A stretch of DNA of 64,000 bases from Zhihengliuella flava (GTDB taxonomy: Bacteria; Actinomycetota; Actinomycetes; Actinomycetales; Micrococcaceae), in the NCBI RefSeq assembly GCF_015751895.1, contig NZ_JADOTZ010000001.1:1860001-1924000 (forward strand), in the 5' to 3' direction. Positions 26,584 through 34,991 of this stretch are shown here, piece by piece (within the stretch, counting starts at the first letter, position 1; every line of letters starts with the position of its first letter). The translations under genes and the position numbers were made by a program. Under the pieces are notes generated by a model that did no database searches, was not told the DNA's origin, and was given only the letters and a program-made list of their open reading frames with translations.

Positions 26584-26662
26584 CCGTCGTCTGGCATCTG
26601 CCCGCGGCGCGCGGCAGAATCGAGAGTATGGACACTGCAGGACAGAACGACGCCGGCGCGGG
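26584..26662 (+). repeat. 79-bp direct repeat, copy 2
   Basis: Perfect second copy of 25899-25977, 685 bases downstream. It provides the presumed promoter, start codon and first twelve codons for the gene at 26628. Confidence 0.95.
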
Positions 26663-27227
26663 CCAGGCGCCCCAGCCCAGCGCGGCTCACGCGGCGGAAA
26701 CCAGCCGCTTCACCTCCAAATTGCTGTGGATCTACTCGGTGGCCTTCGTGCCGTGGGTGATTGTGGCGATCGTTCTGGCTGGCATGGCGCAGCAGGGTGG
26801 CGGGGATGCGGCCCTCTCCGGGGCCGCCCTGTGGCTATGGTTCCTCGCCGCGGCGGCCCCCACCGCCGCGGCCATTGGTGTGCTGTTCATCGCGCGTTCC
26901 CACCCCGCGCCCGCTGTGGCGCAGACGGCGCTGATCCTCGCCGGGGTGAGCCTGCTGCTGCTCGTGACGGCCTTGATGTTCGGCGCGCCAAAGCTCACGC
27001 TGCTCGCCATGTTGGCCGTCTGGGCGGCGGTGCTGCGCACGCACTGGATGACCGTTGCCGCGGGCGCGATGCTCGTGGCGTTGGCGGCGCCCCTACTCCT
27101 CGCCCCACTGGTGGGCAGCGGGGCGGTCCCCGCTCAGACCGTGCCGGTGATCGACGCCGCGATGCTGGGCACCCTCATCGCGTGCGCCGTCAAGGCCCGC
27201 ACCACGGCGGCCGAGCGCCGGTCCTAG
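26628..27227 (+). CDS. Polytopic membrane protein sharing a duplicated 5' end
   Basis: The 199-residue protein has about six hydrophobic segments (for example LLWIYSVAFVPWVIVAIVLAG and ALILAGVSLLLLVTALMFG). Start at ATG 26628 is set by the 79-bp repeat, which carries the same promoter-start arrangement as the gene at 25943; longer readings would extend back into that gene. No family is recognised. The body resembles the upstream protein only in size and topology, so either an old gene duplication has diverged or only the 5' region was copied. Its end overlaps the convergent ssuC gene by 4 bases. Confidence 0.7.
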   Translation: MDTAGQNDAGAGQAPQPSAAHAAETSRFTSKLLWIYSVAFVPWVIVAIVLAGMAQQGGGDAALSGAALWLWFLAAAAPTAAAIGVLFIARSHPAPAVAQTALILAGVSLLLLVTALMFGAPKLTLLAMLAVWAAVLRTHWMTVAAGAMLVALAAPLLLAPLVGSGAVPAQTVPVIDAAMLGTLIACAVKARTTAAERRS

Positions 27228-28138
27228 GTCCAGCGCTTGATGGCCCAGCGCTCCACCAGTCCCAACACGGCGTCGGACAGCTTGCCGATCACGGCGAGCA
27301 GGATGATGGTCAGGATCAGCCGGTCCGTGCGCCCGTTGTACTGAGAGTCCGTCAGCAGGAAGCCAAGTCCCATCGAGGACGCGATGAGCTCCGCCGCAAC
27401 GAGGAACAGCCAGGCCTGCGCGAGCGCGAGCCTCAGGCCAGAGAAGATGGACGGCACCACGGCCGGCAACTGCACGGCCGTGAGGAGTTTGACCCCGCGC
27501 ATGCCGAACGCCCGCGCCGCCTCGATGAGGTTCTTGTCCACGTGGCGCAGCGCCAAGTAGACGGTAGTGAAGACGGGGAAGAACGCACCGATCGCGATCA
27601 GGGTGACCTTGGAATCCTCGCCGATCTTCATCCACAGAATCAGCAGCGGAACCCACGCCAGCGACGGCACCGCCCTGAAGGCCCCGATGGTGGGGGAGAG
27701 CAGCGCGTCCGCCAGCCGGGACAAACCGACCAGCGAACCCGCGGCCAGGCCCACGAGGCCACCGATGGCGAAGCCCAGCAGCACGCGCTGGGTGGAAATG
27801 CCGATGTGAGGGCCCAGCTCTCCGCGCTCCATGAGCTCCACACCCGCACTCCACACGGCGGTGGGAGAGGGCAACTGCACCGGGGAGAACACGCCCAAGG
27901 CGGTGGACAGGTACCACGCCGCGAGCATGACCACGGGCACGACGGCGCCGAGGATCACGCGCCCGCCCGTCGTGTTCAGCAGCCGCGAGGCGCCGCGGCC
28001 CGACGGTTCGGTGGCGGGTTGCTCTCGCTCGCTGGCCGGCTCGACCGCGCTGGACCCGAAGGAGCCTACGGCGACGTGCGCGGCGACGTCGTGCTCCGGC
28101 GTCTCGCGGCTACTGTGCGTGTGCGGGGTGGGGCTCAT
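27224..28138 (-). CDS. ssuC: Sulfonate ABC transporter permease
   Basis: The 304-residue permease has a 55-residue polar N terminus followed by six membrane helices. The BPD_transp_1 coupling motif EAARAFGMRGVKLLTAVQLP lies at about 200-220. Family-specific segments such as LPSPTAVW, FRAVPSLAWVPLLILWMKIGE and WLFLVAAELIASSMGLGFLL identify the SsuC/TauC group that passes alkanesulfonates or taurine through the membrane. ATG 28138 overlaps the ssuA stop. It is the last gene of the riboswitch-led operon ssuB-ssuA-ssuC. Confidence 0.9.
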   Translation of the reverse strand: MSPTPHTHSSRETPEHDVAAHVAVGSFGSSAVEPASEREQPATEPSGRGASRLLNTTGGRVILGAVVPVVMLAAWYLSTALGVFSPVQLPSPTAVWSAGVELMERGELGPHIGISTQRVLLGFAIGGLVGLAAGSLVGLSRLADALLSPTIGAFRAVPSLAWVPLLILWMKIGEDSKVTLIAIGAFFPVFTTVYLALRHVDKNLIEAARAFGMRGVKLLTAVQLPAVVPSIFSGLRLALAQAWLFLVAAELIASSMGLGFLLTDSQYNGRTDRLILTIILLAVIGKLSDAVLGLVERWAIKRWT

Positions 28139-29151
28139 GATGACTCCGTGATGGTGGAGGAGTCGGCGTTCTCGGCGAAGGACGGGTCAAAGAGCGTCTC
28201 GAGGGCCTCGTCAATGCTCTCCTGATCGGAGACATCGCCAATTTCCACGAAGATCGGGCCGACGGCCTCGAGGACGCTGCGCTGGGCATCGCCCGGCACG
28301 GGGTCCACATCGAGGTTGGACCGCTCGAGGATGACCTTGTTGGCGATCGGCTCTTCGAGGCCCGCGACGTCCGCGAGGATTTCCGCCGTTTCCTCTGGAT
28401 TCTCCGCGGCCCACTCACGGGCCTTCTGGTAGGCGTCGATCACGGTCTGGGCCAGCTCGGGCTCGTTCTCGAGGAAGTCCTCGGTGGCGTTGAGGAATCC
28501 GTACGTGTTGAAGTCCAGGTTGCGGTACATCAGCTCCGCGCCCTCTTCCTCGGCGCCGGCCATGATCGGGTCAAGGCCTGCCCACGCGTCCACGGAACCG
28601 TTGTTCAGCGCCGACCAGCCGTCGGCGTGCTGCAGGTTCTCCACCGTGACGTCGTCAATGGTCATCCCGTGCTCCTGCAGGGTCTGCACCAAGAAGAAGT
28701 AGGGATCCGTGCCCTTGGTGGCGGCGATCTTCTTGCCCCGCAAATCCTCGACGGAGGCGATGTCCGAGCCCTCCGGCGTGACAATCGCGGACCATTCCGG
28801 CTGCGAGTACATGGCGATGGTCTTGATGGGCGTGCCGTTGGCGCGGGCCAGCAGGGCGGCGGAGCCAGCGGTGGATCCCACGTGCAGCGCCTCGGAGCGC
28901 AGCCCCTCGTTGGCCTTGTTGGAGCCGGCGGACTGCAGCCAGTTCACCTCGACGCCCTCGTCCTCGAGCGTCTCCTCCAGCCAACCCTGATCCTTGATGA
29001 TCAGGCTCAGCGGGTTGTAGGTGGCGAAGTCCACGTTGAGGGTCTCCGCGCTGGCTTCGGCATTCTCGCCGGCGCAGCCAGTGAGGGCCACGGTGGCGGC
29101 CACGGCGGTGGTCAGTCCCAGCAGGCGGTGGGTGCGGGTCAAAGATTTCAT
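28135..29151 (-). CDS. ssuA: Sulfonate ABC transporter substrate-binding lipoprotein
   Basis: The 338-residue lipoprotein has the signal TAVAATVALTGCAGE with lipobox Cys at about 27. SsuA-like features follow: DFATYNPLSLIIKDQGWLEETL, VNWLQSAGSNKANEGLRSEALHVGSTAG, GKKIAATKGTDPYFFLVQTL and WAGLDPIMAGAEEE. It captures aliphatic sulfonates outside the membrane for SsuBC. The ATG at 29151 follows AGGAGC; longer readings run into the intergenic hairpin region. No ssuD-type sulfonate monooxygenase is in this operon; the LLM enzymes at 14558 and 40006 are candidates for oxidising imported substrates. Confidence 0.92.
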   Translation of the reverse strand: MKSLTRTHRLLGLTTAVAATVALTGCAGENAEASAETLNVDFATYNPLSLIIKDQGWLEETLEDEGVEVNWLQSAGSNKANEGLRSEALHVGSTAGSAALLARANGTPIKTIAMYSQPEWSAIVTPEGSDIASVEDLRGKKIAATKGTDPYFFLVQTLQEHGMTIDDVTVENLQHADGWSALNNGSVDAWAGLDPIMAGAEEEGAELMYRNLDFNTYGFLNATEDFLENEPELAQTVIDAYQKAREWAAENPEETAEILADVAGLEEPIANKVILERSNLDVDPVPGDAQRSVLEAVGPIFVEIGDVSDQESIDEALETLFDPSFAENADSSTITESS

Positions 29152-29290
29152 GATGCTCCTGATGATGAGTGCGAGGTGATGCGGTACGGAAAGGTGTGTG
29201 GGGCCGGGCGGTAGCGCGGCGGGGAGGTGAGCGCCAGGCGTGGGTGGGCCGGGTGCGCCCGGTGCGTGGGGCGGCCGCTCATCGAGGTGA

Positions 29291-29331
29291 ACGACGGCGG
29301 CGCGTCGGTGGGCGCCGGACGACGCCGTCGT
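29291..29331 (-). other. Intercistronic hairpin between ssuB and ssuA
   Basis: ACGACGGCG and CGCCGTCGT form a perfect 9-bp stem around a structured 23-base loop directly after the ssuB stop. It may limit readthrough or protect the 3' end of ssuB mRNA. Confidence 0.45.
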
Positions 29332-29332
29332 C

Positions 29333-30160
29333 CTAGTGCCGGTGGGGGTCCACGCCGAGCTCTTCGAGCAGGCGTGAGCGCAAGGCGCTGAGCTCTGTTC
29401 CGGAACGGTCCCGCGGGCGCCGACCGGGGACCTCAAGGCATTCGGCGACGGTGGCGCCGTCGGTGCCCGGCGTGCGGCCGAGGACCAGGATGCGGTCCGC
29501 GAGTTGGAGGGCCTCATCCACGTCGTGGGTGACCAGCAGAATGGTTGCCGGGTGCTTGGCGTGAATGTCCAGCAGCAGGTCCTGCATCTTCAAGCGCGTG
29601 AGCGCATCCAGCGCGCCGAACGGCTCGTCTAGCAGGAGGACGCCGGGCCGGCGGGCCAGTGCGCGGGCGAGCGAGGCGCGTTGGGCCATGCCGCCGGAGA
29701 CCTCGCGCGGCCGGTGATCGGCGTGCGCGGCGAGTTCTACGTGCTCCAACAGTTCCGTGACCAACTGCTGGCCCGCCGACTTGTCGGTGCCGCGCGGCAG
29801 GCCCACCGCGACGTTGTCCCGAATCGACTTCCACGGCAGCAGGCGGGGTTCCTGGAACGCGAACGCCGCGGACTCGGCGATGCCGGTCACCGGTGTGCCG
29901 CCGATCCGGACGGCGCCGGTGGTGGGGGAATCCAGCCCGGAGACGGCGCGCAGCAGCGTGGATTTGCCGCAGCCGGAGGGCCCGAGGATGGCCAGGACCT
30001 CTCCGGGGCGCACGTCAAGGGTGATGTCCCGCAGCACGGTGGCGGAGCCGAAGGCCTTGGACACCGCGTCGAAGGTCACGGGCAGGGCGCGCTCCGAGGC
30101 GACGGGCGCGGCGGTGCTGGCCGTCGTGGCTGCAGCGGGGGACAGCGTAGAGGAAGTCAT
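29333..30160 (-). CDS. ssuB: Sulfonate ABC transporter ATP-binding protein
   Basis: The 275-residue ATPase has Walker A (GPSGCGKST), signature (VSGGMAQR), Walker B (VLLLDEPFGALD) and the H-loop His (LVTHDVDEAL). FAFQEPRLLPWKSIRDNV is the Q-loop context typical of SsuB/TauB. A 30-residue Ser/Thr/Ala-rich extension precedes the domain. Start: three ATGs follow in frame (30172, 30166, 30160); 30160 is chosen because GGAG lies 6 bases before it. The first ATG is inside riboswitch P1. It drives sulfonate import with SsuA and SsuC and is repressed when SAM is plentiful (inferred from the riboswitch). Confidence 0.92.
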   Translation of the reverse strand: MTSSTLSPAAATTASTAAPVASERALPVTFDAVSKAFGSATVLRDITLDVRPGEVLAILGPSGCGKSTLLRAVSGLDSPTTGAVRIGGTPVTGIAESAAFAFQEPRLLPWKSIRDNVAVGLPRGTDKSAGQQLVTELLEHVELAAHADHRPREVSGGMAQRASLARALARRPGVLLLDEPFGALDALTRLKMQDLLLDIHAKHPATILLVTHDVDEALQLADRILVLGRTPGTDGATVAECLEVPGRRPRDRSGTELSALRSRLLEELGVDPHRH

Positions 30161-30168
30161 GCTCATCT

Positions 30169-30255
30169 CCATCGGTCCTGGCGTTAGCACCTTTCCGTCA
30201 TGACGGATGGTTGCTGCGGCGTCGACGAGCCAGATCTCTCAGCCGCTCTGGATGG
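30169..30255 (-). ncRNA. SAM-I riboswitch 3 (ssuBAC leader)
   Basis: Minus-strand P1 pairs CCATC with GATGG. The core AGAGCGGCTGAGAGATCTGGCT, GACGCCGCAGCAACC and AAGGTGCTA is complete, with a short P3 (CCGTCATGACGG). The ssuB ribosome-binding site GGAG overlaps the P1 3' strand, so control is probably at translation initiation. Confidence 0.92.
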
Positions 30256-30282
30256 TTGGTGTGCACTACTAAAGACTGAACA

Positions 30283-30297
30283 TGACGCCGAGCGCAA
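30283..30297. promoter_or_regulatory. Shared motif TGACGCCGnnGCAA upstream of riboswitch 3
   Basis: TGACGCCGAGCGCAA, 27 bases upstream of the riboswitch, the same distance as the copy before riboswitch 1 (26 bases). Possible sulfur-regulator site. Confidence 0.4.
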
Positions 30298-30388
30298 CGT
30301 CGTGGGCCTTCATGTGACGCGATGTTGAGCCATCGGCGGCCTCGAAGACGCGCTGTGGCGTCCGGACCGGCCCCTCAATCCGTGTTTA

Positions 30389-30402
30389 GTAAACGTTTGC
30401 GT
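30389..30402. promoter_or_regulatory. Candidate LacI operator, site 1
   Basis: On the minus strand this reads ACGCAAACGTTTAC, differing at one position from site 2 at 30441. LacI-family operators commonly contain such CAAACG.TT cores. It precedes the LacI gene at 30542, suggesting autoregulation. Confidence 0.6.
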
Positions 30403-30440
30403 GGCCCAAATCACCACCTCTAGTGTCGAGGGCAGTCGTC

Positions 30441-30454
30441 ACGCAAACGATTAC
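30441..30454. promoter_or_regulatory. Candidate LacI operator, site 2
   Basis: ACGCAAACGATTAC, in opposite orientation to site 1 and 52 bases from it, close to five helical turns, which suits cooperative binding or looping by a LacI dimer pair. Confidence 0.6.
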
Positions 30455-30541
30455 GTGACGACGCCGGATGCGGCACTGCTTACGCAACACAGGCGCCGGG
30501 TGCCGTCCGGCAGGCGAGGTCTCAACGGGAGGGAGAAGAAC

Positions 30542-31525
30542 GTGGCGACGATCCGCGAAGTGGCAGCTCGAGCGGGCGTCTCCGCCGCCACGGTGTCGCG
30601 CGTCGTTAACGGCGTTCCCGGCTTTTCTGAAGGGACCCGGGAGCGCGTGAAAGCCGCCATCGACGAGCTCGGCTACGAGCCAGACTCGCTTGCCCGCGGC
30701 CTGAAGACCTCGCAAAGCGCCCTTCTCGGCGTCTTGGCGCCGGCGGTGTCCGACGCCTTGGCCTCCCAAATCCTCAGCGGCGTGGAAAGTGCCGCGCGGG
30801 AATCCGGGCACGCCGTCATGCTGGGACGCACGGGAGCTGGCGCCGAGCTGGCCACCGACTACCTCAGGACGCTCCGGGCCTACCGGCCCGCCGGCGTCGT
30901 CCTCATTTCCTCCGCGATCACTCCGGACATGCGCCGCGCCGCGGGATCGCGCATCCCCCTGATCTCCGTGGCCATTCGCAAGGGCAGCGAGTTCGCCAGC
31001 ATCGCGATCGACGACGAGCTGGCGGCCTATGAGGGGACCAAAGCACTCCTCGACGCCGGGCACCGACGCATTGGGCTCTTGGCCGGGGACGAGTCGTCGG
31101 TCCTCGTGAACAAGCCTCGCGAACGCGGCTACCGCCGCGCGATGGCTGAGGCCGGGGCCACACCGCTGGAAGAGCGTGGCAACTCGCTCTATGAAAGCGC
31201 ACTTCCGGCCCTCGAGAGACTGTGGCGGCGCGACCCCGGCCTGACCGCAATCTTTGCCCTCAGCGATGAGATGGGCGCCGCCGCCGTCAACGAGGCGCAG
31301 CGCCGAGGCCTCCGCGTCCCGGATGATCTTTCCGTGCTGGGATTCGATGACACGCCAACCTCCCGGCATGTCCATCCGCCCCTCAGCACGGTGGCCCAGC
31401 CCTTGGTACCCATGGGCGAACTCGCCGTCAGAGTTCTGCTTGGCGAACACGGAAGAAACCGCATCCTGCCGCACCGATTGATCACGCGGGGAACCACCGG
31501 CCCCGTGCCTGCCTACTCGCCCTAG
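30542..31525 (+). CDS. LacI family regulator of the alpha-glucoside operon
   Basis: The 327-residue repressor has an N-terminal helix-turn-helix with hinge (TIREVAARAGVSAATVSRVVNGVPGFSEGTRERV) and a periplasmic-binding-protein-like effector domain ending in GFDDTPTSRHVHPPLSTV. The GTG at 30542 follows GGGAGGGAGA; an upstream in-frame start would add a non-homologous leader crossing the operator sites. Two candidate operators lie 90-150 bases upstream. It precedes the sugar-binding-protein gene by 134 bases in the same direction, and presumably senses the imported sugar or a phosphorylated derivative. Confidence 0.92.
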   Translation: MATIREVAARAGVSAATVSRVVNGVPGFSEGTRERVKAAIDELGYEPDSLARGLKTSQSALLGVLAPAVSDALASQILSGVESAARESGHAVMLGRTGAGAELATDYLRTLRAYRPAGVVLISSAITPDMRRAAGSRIPLISVAIRKGSEFASIAIDDELAAYEGTKALLDAGHRRIGLLAGDESSVLVNKPRERGYRRAMAEAGATPLEERGNSLYESALPALERLWRRDPGLTAIFALSDEMGAAAVNEAQRRGLRVPDDLSVLGFDDTPTSRHVHPPLSTVAQPLVPMGELAVRVLLGEHGRNRILPHRLITRGTTGPVPAYSP

Positions 31526-31659
31526 CGATTCCCACACACCCACCATCGCGCCGCTGACTGGCCGCGTTCGACACGCGAGTCCGCAGCGCCGTACTGAGTC
31601 CTGCCCAGAAACCCTGTTCATCAACCCGCCCGCACCACCGTTCCACGAGGAGAAACATC

Positions 31660-32964
31660 ATGAAGCAACGTCGCTCGAATCGTCCCTTCGCCGTCACGGC
31701 CATCGTCTCCATCGGCGCCCTCGCGCTGACCGGCTGCAGCTCGGCCGCGAGCTCTGAATCCGGTGACCCGCAATCCTTCGAAGGGCGAGGTCCCATCACC
31801 TATGTCAGCAGCCCGGATTCCTCCGGGGCAGCGCAGGAAACCATTGACGCCTGGAACGCGGAGCACCCGGACGAGCAGGTGGAGTGGATCGAGCTCCCCC
31901 TAGACGCCGATCAGCAGCGTCAGCAAATGGTGCAGAACGCCCAACTCGAATCGGACACCTACACGGTTCTCAACCTCGATGTGGTGTGGACCAGTGAATT
32001 CGCCGCCAACCGCTGGATTGCTCCGTTGCCCGAAGACGAGTTGCCGGTGGCGGAGATGATCCCCGCGACGGTTGAGGCCGGCACGTACGCGGATCAGCTC
32101 TTTGCCGCCCCGTATTACACCGATGGGGCGCTGCTCTATGGGCGGTCTGACCTGTTGGACGCGGCCGGGGTGCAAATGCCGCAGACGTGGGATGAGATGC
32201 AGGCTGCGTGCGATGCGGTGTTGGCGTTGCCTGAGGCCGAGGGCATGAGCTGCTACGCCGGGCAGTTCGACAAAAATGAGGGCCTGACGGTGAACTTCAG
32301 CGAGGCCGTCACCTCCGCCGGCGGCACCCTGTTTACTGAAGACGGGCAGCCCAGCGTTGACACGCCGGAAGCCCTGACGGCGCTCAACTTCCTGGTGGAC
32401 GGATTCGAGTCGGGAATGATCCCGGAAAAGGCCATCACCTTCCAGGAAGAACAGGGGCGTCAGGCCTTCCAAAGTGGTGACCTCGTGTTCCTGCGCAACT
32501 GGCCATACATCTACAACCCGCTGAGCGCCGAGGACGGGTCCAGCGAGGTAGCGGGGAAGTTCGAGGTTGCCCCGATCCCGGGCTTGGAGAGCACGGGCGT
32601 TTCCACGCTGGGCGGCCGGAATCTGGCCGTCTCCACCTTCGCCGAGAATAAGGCCACTGCGCTGGACTTCATCGACTTCTTTGTCAGCCGTGAGCAGGAG
32701 GGCCAGCGCCTCGAGCTCAGCTCACGGGCCCCGGTCTACGGCGAGTACTTCGAGGACGACGACGTGGTGAGCTCGTTGCCCTACCTGCCCACTCTGTTGG
32801 GTTCCATTGAGTCGGCCCAGCCCCGGCCCAAGACCGTCCAGTACGGCCAAACCACCGCCGCGATTCAGGACGCCGTCTACGCCGCCATCACCGGCGAACA
32901 GTCGCCCGAAGACGCGCTCGCGGAGCTGCAGGTGCTGCTCACGTCCCAGACCGCGAGCCAGTAG
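31660..32964 (+). CDS. Sugar ABC transporter substrate-binding lipoprotein (trehalose/maltose type)
   Basis: The 434-residue lipoprotein has the signal SIGALALTGCSS with lipobox Cys at about 26. The fold is the class I/MalE-like family: ITYVSSPDSSGAAQETIDAWNAEHP, VLNLDVVWTSEFAANRWIAPL, LPQTWDEMQAACDAV-like hinge sequence, and ISTLGGRNLAV-type C-lobe. Similarity to LpqY/ThuE-type trehalose binders is suggested by DVVWTSEFAANRWI and FLRNWPYIYN. RBS GAGGAG precedes the ATG. It is the first transport gene after the LacI regulator, followed by two permeases and a GH13 glucosidase. Confidence 0.88.
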   Translation: MKQRRSNRPFAVTAIVSIGALALTGCSSAASSESGDPQSFEGRGPITYVSSPDSSGAAQETIDAWNAEHPDEQVEWIELPLDADQQRQQMVQNAQLESDTYTVLNLDVVWTSEFAANRWIAPLPEDELPVAEMIPATVEAGTYADQLFAAPYYTDGALLYGRSDLLDAAGVQMPQTWDEMQAACDAVLALPEAEGMSCYAGQFDKNEGLTVNFSEAVTSAGGTLFTEDGQPSVDTPEALTALNFLVDGFESGMIPEKAITFQEEQGRQAFQSGDLVFLRNWPYIYNPLSAEDGSSEVAGKFEVAPIPGLESTGVSTLGGRNLAVSTFAENKATALDFIDFFVSREQEGQRLELSSRAPVYGEYFEDDDVVSSLPYLPTLLGSIESAQPRPKTVQYGQTTAAIQDAVYAAITGEQSPEDALAELQVLLTSQTASQ

Positions 32965-33024
32965 CCCGAACCGGCCGATTCGCCTGACCAGCAGGCGACC
33001 CGTGAACCGATCCTTAGGAATCTC

Positions 33025-34137
33025 ATGACGCCTCCCACCGCGGCCACCGCGCCGAAAACGTCTCAGCCGCCCGAGCTGCCTCCAACTGATCCGAGAGGGC
33101 ACACCGCCGACTCGCCGGCGCCGCGGGGCGCCACACCCGCCCCGCGCCGGCAGGACGGCAAAGCGGCAGCATTTCTCCTGTCGCCCACCCTCATCGTCCT
33201 GGCACTGGTCATTTTCTACCCGCTCCTGTCCGCGGTAGGGCAGTCCCTGTATTCCTCTGATGCGGGACTCGATGATCAGGGATTTGTGGTGCAGGGTGAT
33301 GTCTTCGTCGGCCTGCAAAATTACGCGCAGATCTTTGCGGGCCCGGAGAGCGCGCGTTTTTATAACGCTCTCTGGAACACCACTTTCTTCACCGTGGTGT
33401 CCGTGGCTCTCGAAACCGTCATCGGCGTGATGTTTGCGTTGATGATGAACCGCGCCTTCAAGGGCCGCGCGTTCTTGCGGGCCGCCGTTCTGGTCCCGTG
33501 GGCCATTCCGACGGCGGTGTCCGGCCTGTTGTGGCGCTGGATGTTCCAGACGGACGGAATCGTCAACACGTTGAGTGGCGCGCAGGTTCTTTGGACGGCC
33601 GAGGGGATGGCGGCCCAGGTTGCTGTCATTACCGCTGAAGTCTGGAAGACGGCACCCTTCATTGGCTTGCTGGTGCTTGCGGGTCTGCAGATCATTCCCG
33701 AAGAGGTGTACGAGGCCGCCAAGCTCGATGGCGCGACCGCCTGGCAGCAGTTCTGGTCCATCACGCTGCCTCTGGTGAAACCCGCGCTGCTGGTGGCGGT
33801 GCTGTTCCGCTTGCTGGATGCGCTACGCATGTTCGATTTGCCCTTTGTGCTCATTGGGCCGCGGAAGGAGTCCGTCGAGACCCTTTCCATCTTGGCGTGG
33901 GACTCCGCCAACCAGCTCGAGTACGGCATGGCGTCCGCGTTTGCCGTGGTTCTCGTGGTCTACGTGGCGGCGATCGTGTACGTCTTCGTGCGGCTTCTGG
34001 GAGCGGACATCTTCACCTCCTCTGACGCCGCGACGCCACGCAAGCGGTTCCGTCGCGCAGCAGCTGACGACGCCGTCGTACCTCCAGCACGGCAACCGGG
34101 CGCCCGTACAACGACCCACGAGGTGAAGCAGCCATGA
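33025..34137 (+). CDS. Sugar ABC transporter permease 1 (MalF/ThuF type)
   Basis: The 370-residue permease has a 50-residue Pro-rich N-terminal tail, then six membrane helices starting with FLLSPTLIVLALVIFYPLL. The EAA coupling loop YEAAKLDGATAWQQFWSITLP is at about 230-250, and the C terminus is a basic cytoplasmic tail. It forms the membrane channel with the permease encoded next; the genes overlap (ATGA at 34134). No ATPase gene is present in the cluster. Confidence 0.92.
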   Translation: MTPPTAATAPKTSQPPELPPTDPRGHTADSPAPRGATPAPRRQDGKAAAFLLSPTLIVLALVIFYPLLSAVGQSLYSSDAGLDDQGFVVQGDVFVGLQNYAQIFAGPESARFYNALWNTTFFTVVSVALETVIGVMFALMMNRAFKGRAFLRAAVLVPWAIPTAVSGLLWRWMFQTDGIVNTLSGAQVLWTAEGMAAQVAVITAEVWKTAPFIGLLVLAGLQIIPEEVYEAAKLDGATAWQQFWSITLPLVKPALLVAVLFRLLDALRMFDLPFVLIGPRKESVETLSILAWDSANQLEYGMASAFAVVLVVYVAAIVYVFVRLLGADIFTSSDAATPRKRFRRAAADDAVVPPARQPGARTTTHEVKQP

Positions 34138-34991
34138 CCACGCAAACACTGACCCTTCCGCGGGCCCCGCGTTCCTGGAAGAAGCTGGCCCAGCCAGTGG
34201 CCTTGATCCTCATCGGGGTCTACTGCCTGGCCCCGTTCTACTGGATGCTGGTCTCCAGCCTGCGCCGAACCAGCGATATTTTTGATACGTCCCTGTTCCC
34301 GCAGACGCTGTCCGTGGAAAGCTACGCCAAGGTTTTTAGCGGCTCCTCCGACTTCGCGCGGGCCCTCGTCAATAGCCTGATCGTCGCCACCGTCACCACG
34401 ACGCTCGCGTTGCTCTTGGCCATCTTCGCGGCCTACGCGATCTCGCGCTTGCACTTCCGGTTCAAGAACGTGATCCTCGCGGTCATTATCGCTACCTCGA
34501 TGTTCCCCGGAATCTCGGTCGTGGTGCCGTTGCTGCGGCTGTTCTCTGACATCGGGTGGATCAACACGTATCAAGCCATGATCGTGCCGAGCCTGTCCTT
34601 CGCCATCCCCCTGGCCGTCTATAACCTGACCACGTTTATGAAGCAGTTGCCGTTCGACTTGGAAGAGGCGGCCATGATCGACGGCGCCACGAAGTGGCAG
34701 GCTTTCCGGAAGATCCTCTTGCCGCTGGCCGCGCCCGGAATCTTCACGACCGCGATTCTGACGTTTATCCACAGCTGGAATGAGTTCATCATTGCCCTAT
34801 CGATGGTCAATAACCCGAAGTTTCAGACGGCCACCGTGGCGATTTCCAAGTTCACGGGCGCCAGTGAATTTCAGGCGCCGTATGGCGAGCAGATGGCCGC
34901 TGGCGTCATTGTGACCATCCCGTTGGTGATCGTCGTGCTGATCTTCCAACGCCGCATTGTTGAAGGACTTACGTCAGGAGCAACCAAGTGA
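34134..34991 (+). CDS. Sugar ABC transporter permease 2 (MalG/ThuG type)
   Basis: The 285-residue permease has six membrane helices; the first is PVALILIGVYCLAPFYWML. The EAA motif LEEAAMIDGATKWQAFRKIL lies near 180-200, and the family segment HSWNEFIIALSMV follows. It starts with ATG overlapping the permease 1 stop, and its own stop overlaps the glucosidase start, so the whole cluster is one operon. Confidence 0.92.
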   Translation: MTTQTLTLPRAPRSWKKLAQPVALILIGVYCLAPFYWMLVSSLRRTSDIFDTSLFPQTLSVESYAKVFSGSSDFARALVNSLIVATVTTTLALLLAIFAAYAISRLHFRFKNVILAVIIATSMFPGISVVVPLLRLFSDIGWINTYQAMIVPSLSFAIPLAVYNLTTFMKQLPFDLEEAAMIDGATKWQAFRKILLPLAAPGIFTTAILTFIHSWNEFIIALSMVNNPKFQTATVAISKFTGASEFQAPYGEQMAAGVIVTIPLVIVVLIFQRRIVEGLTSGATK

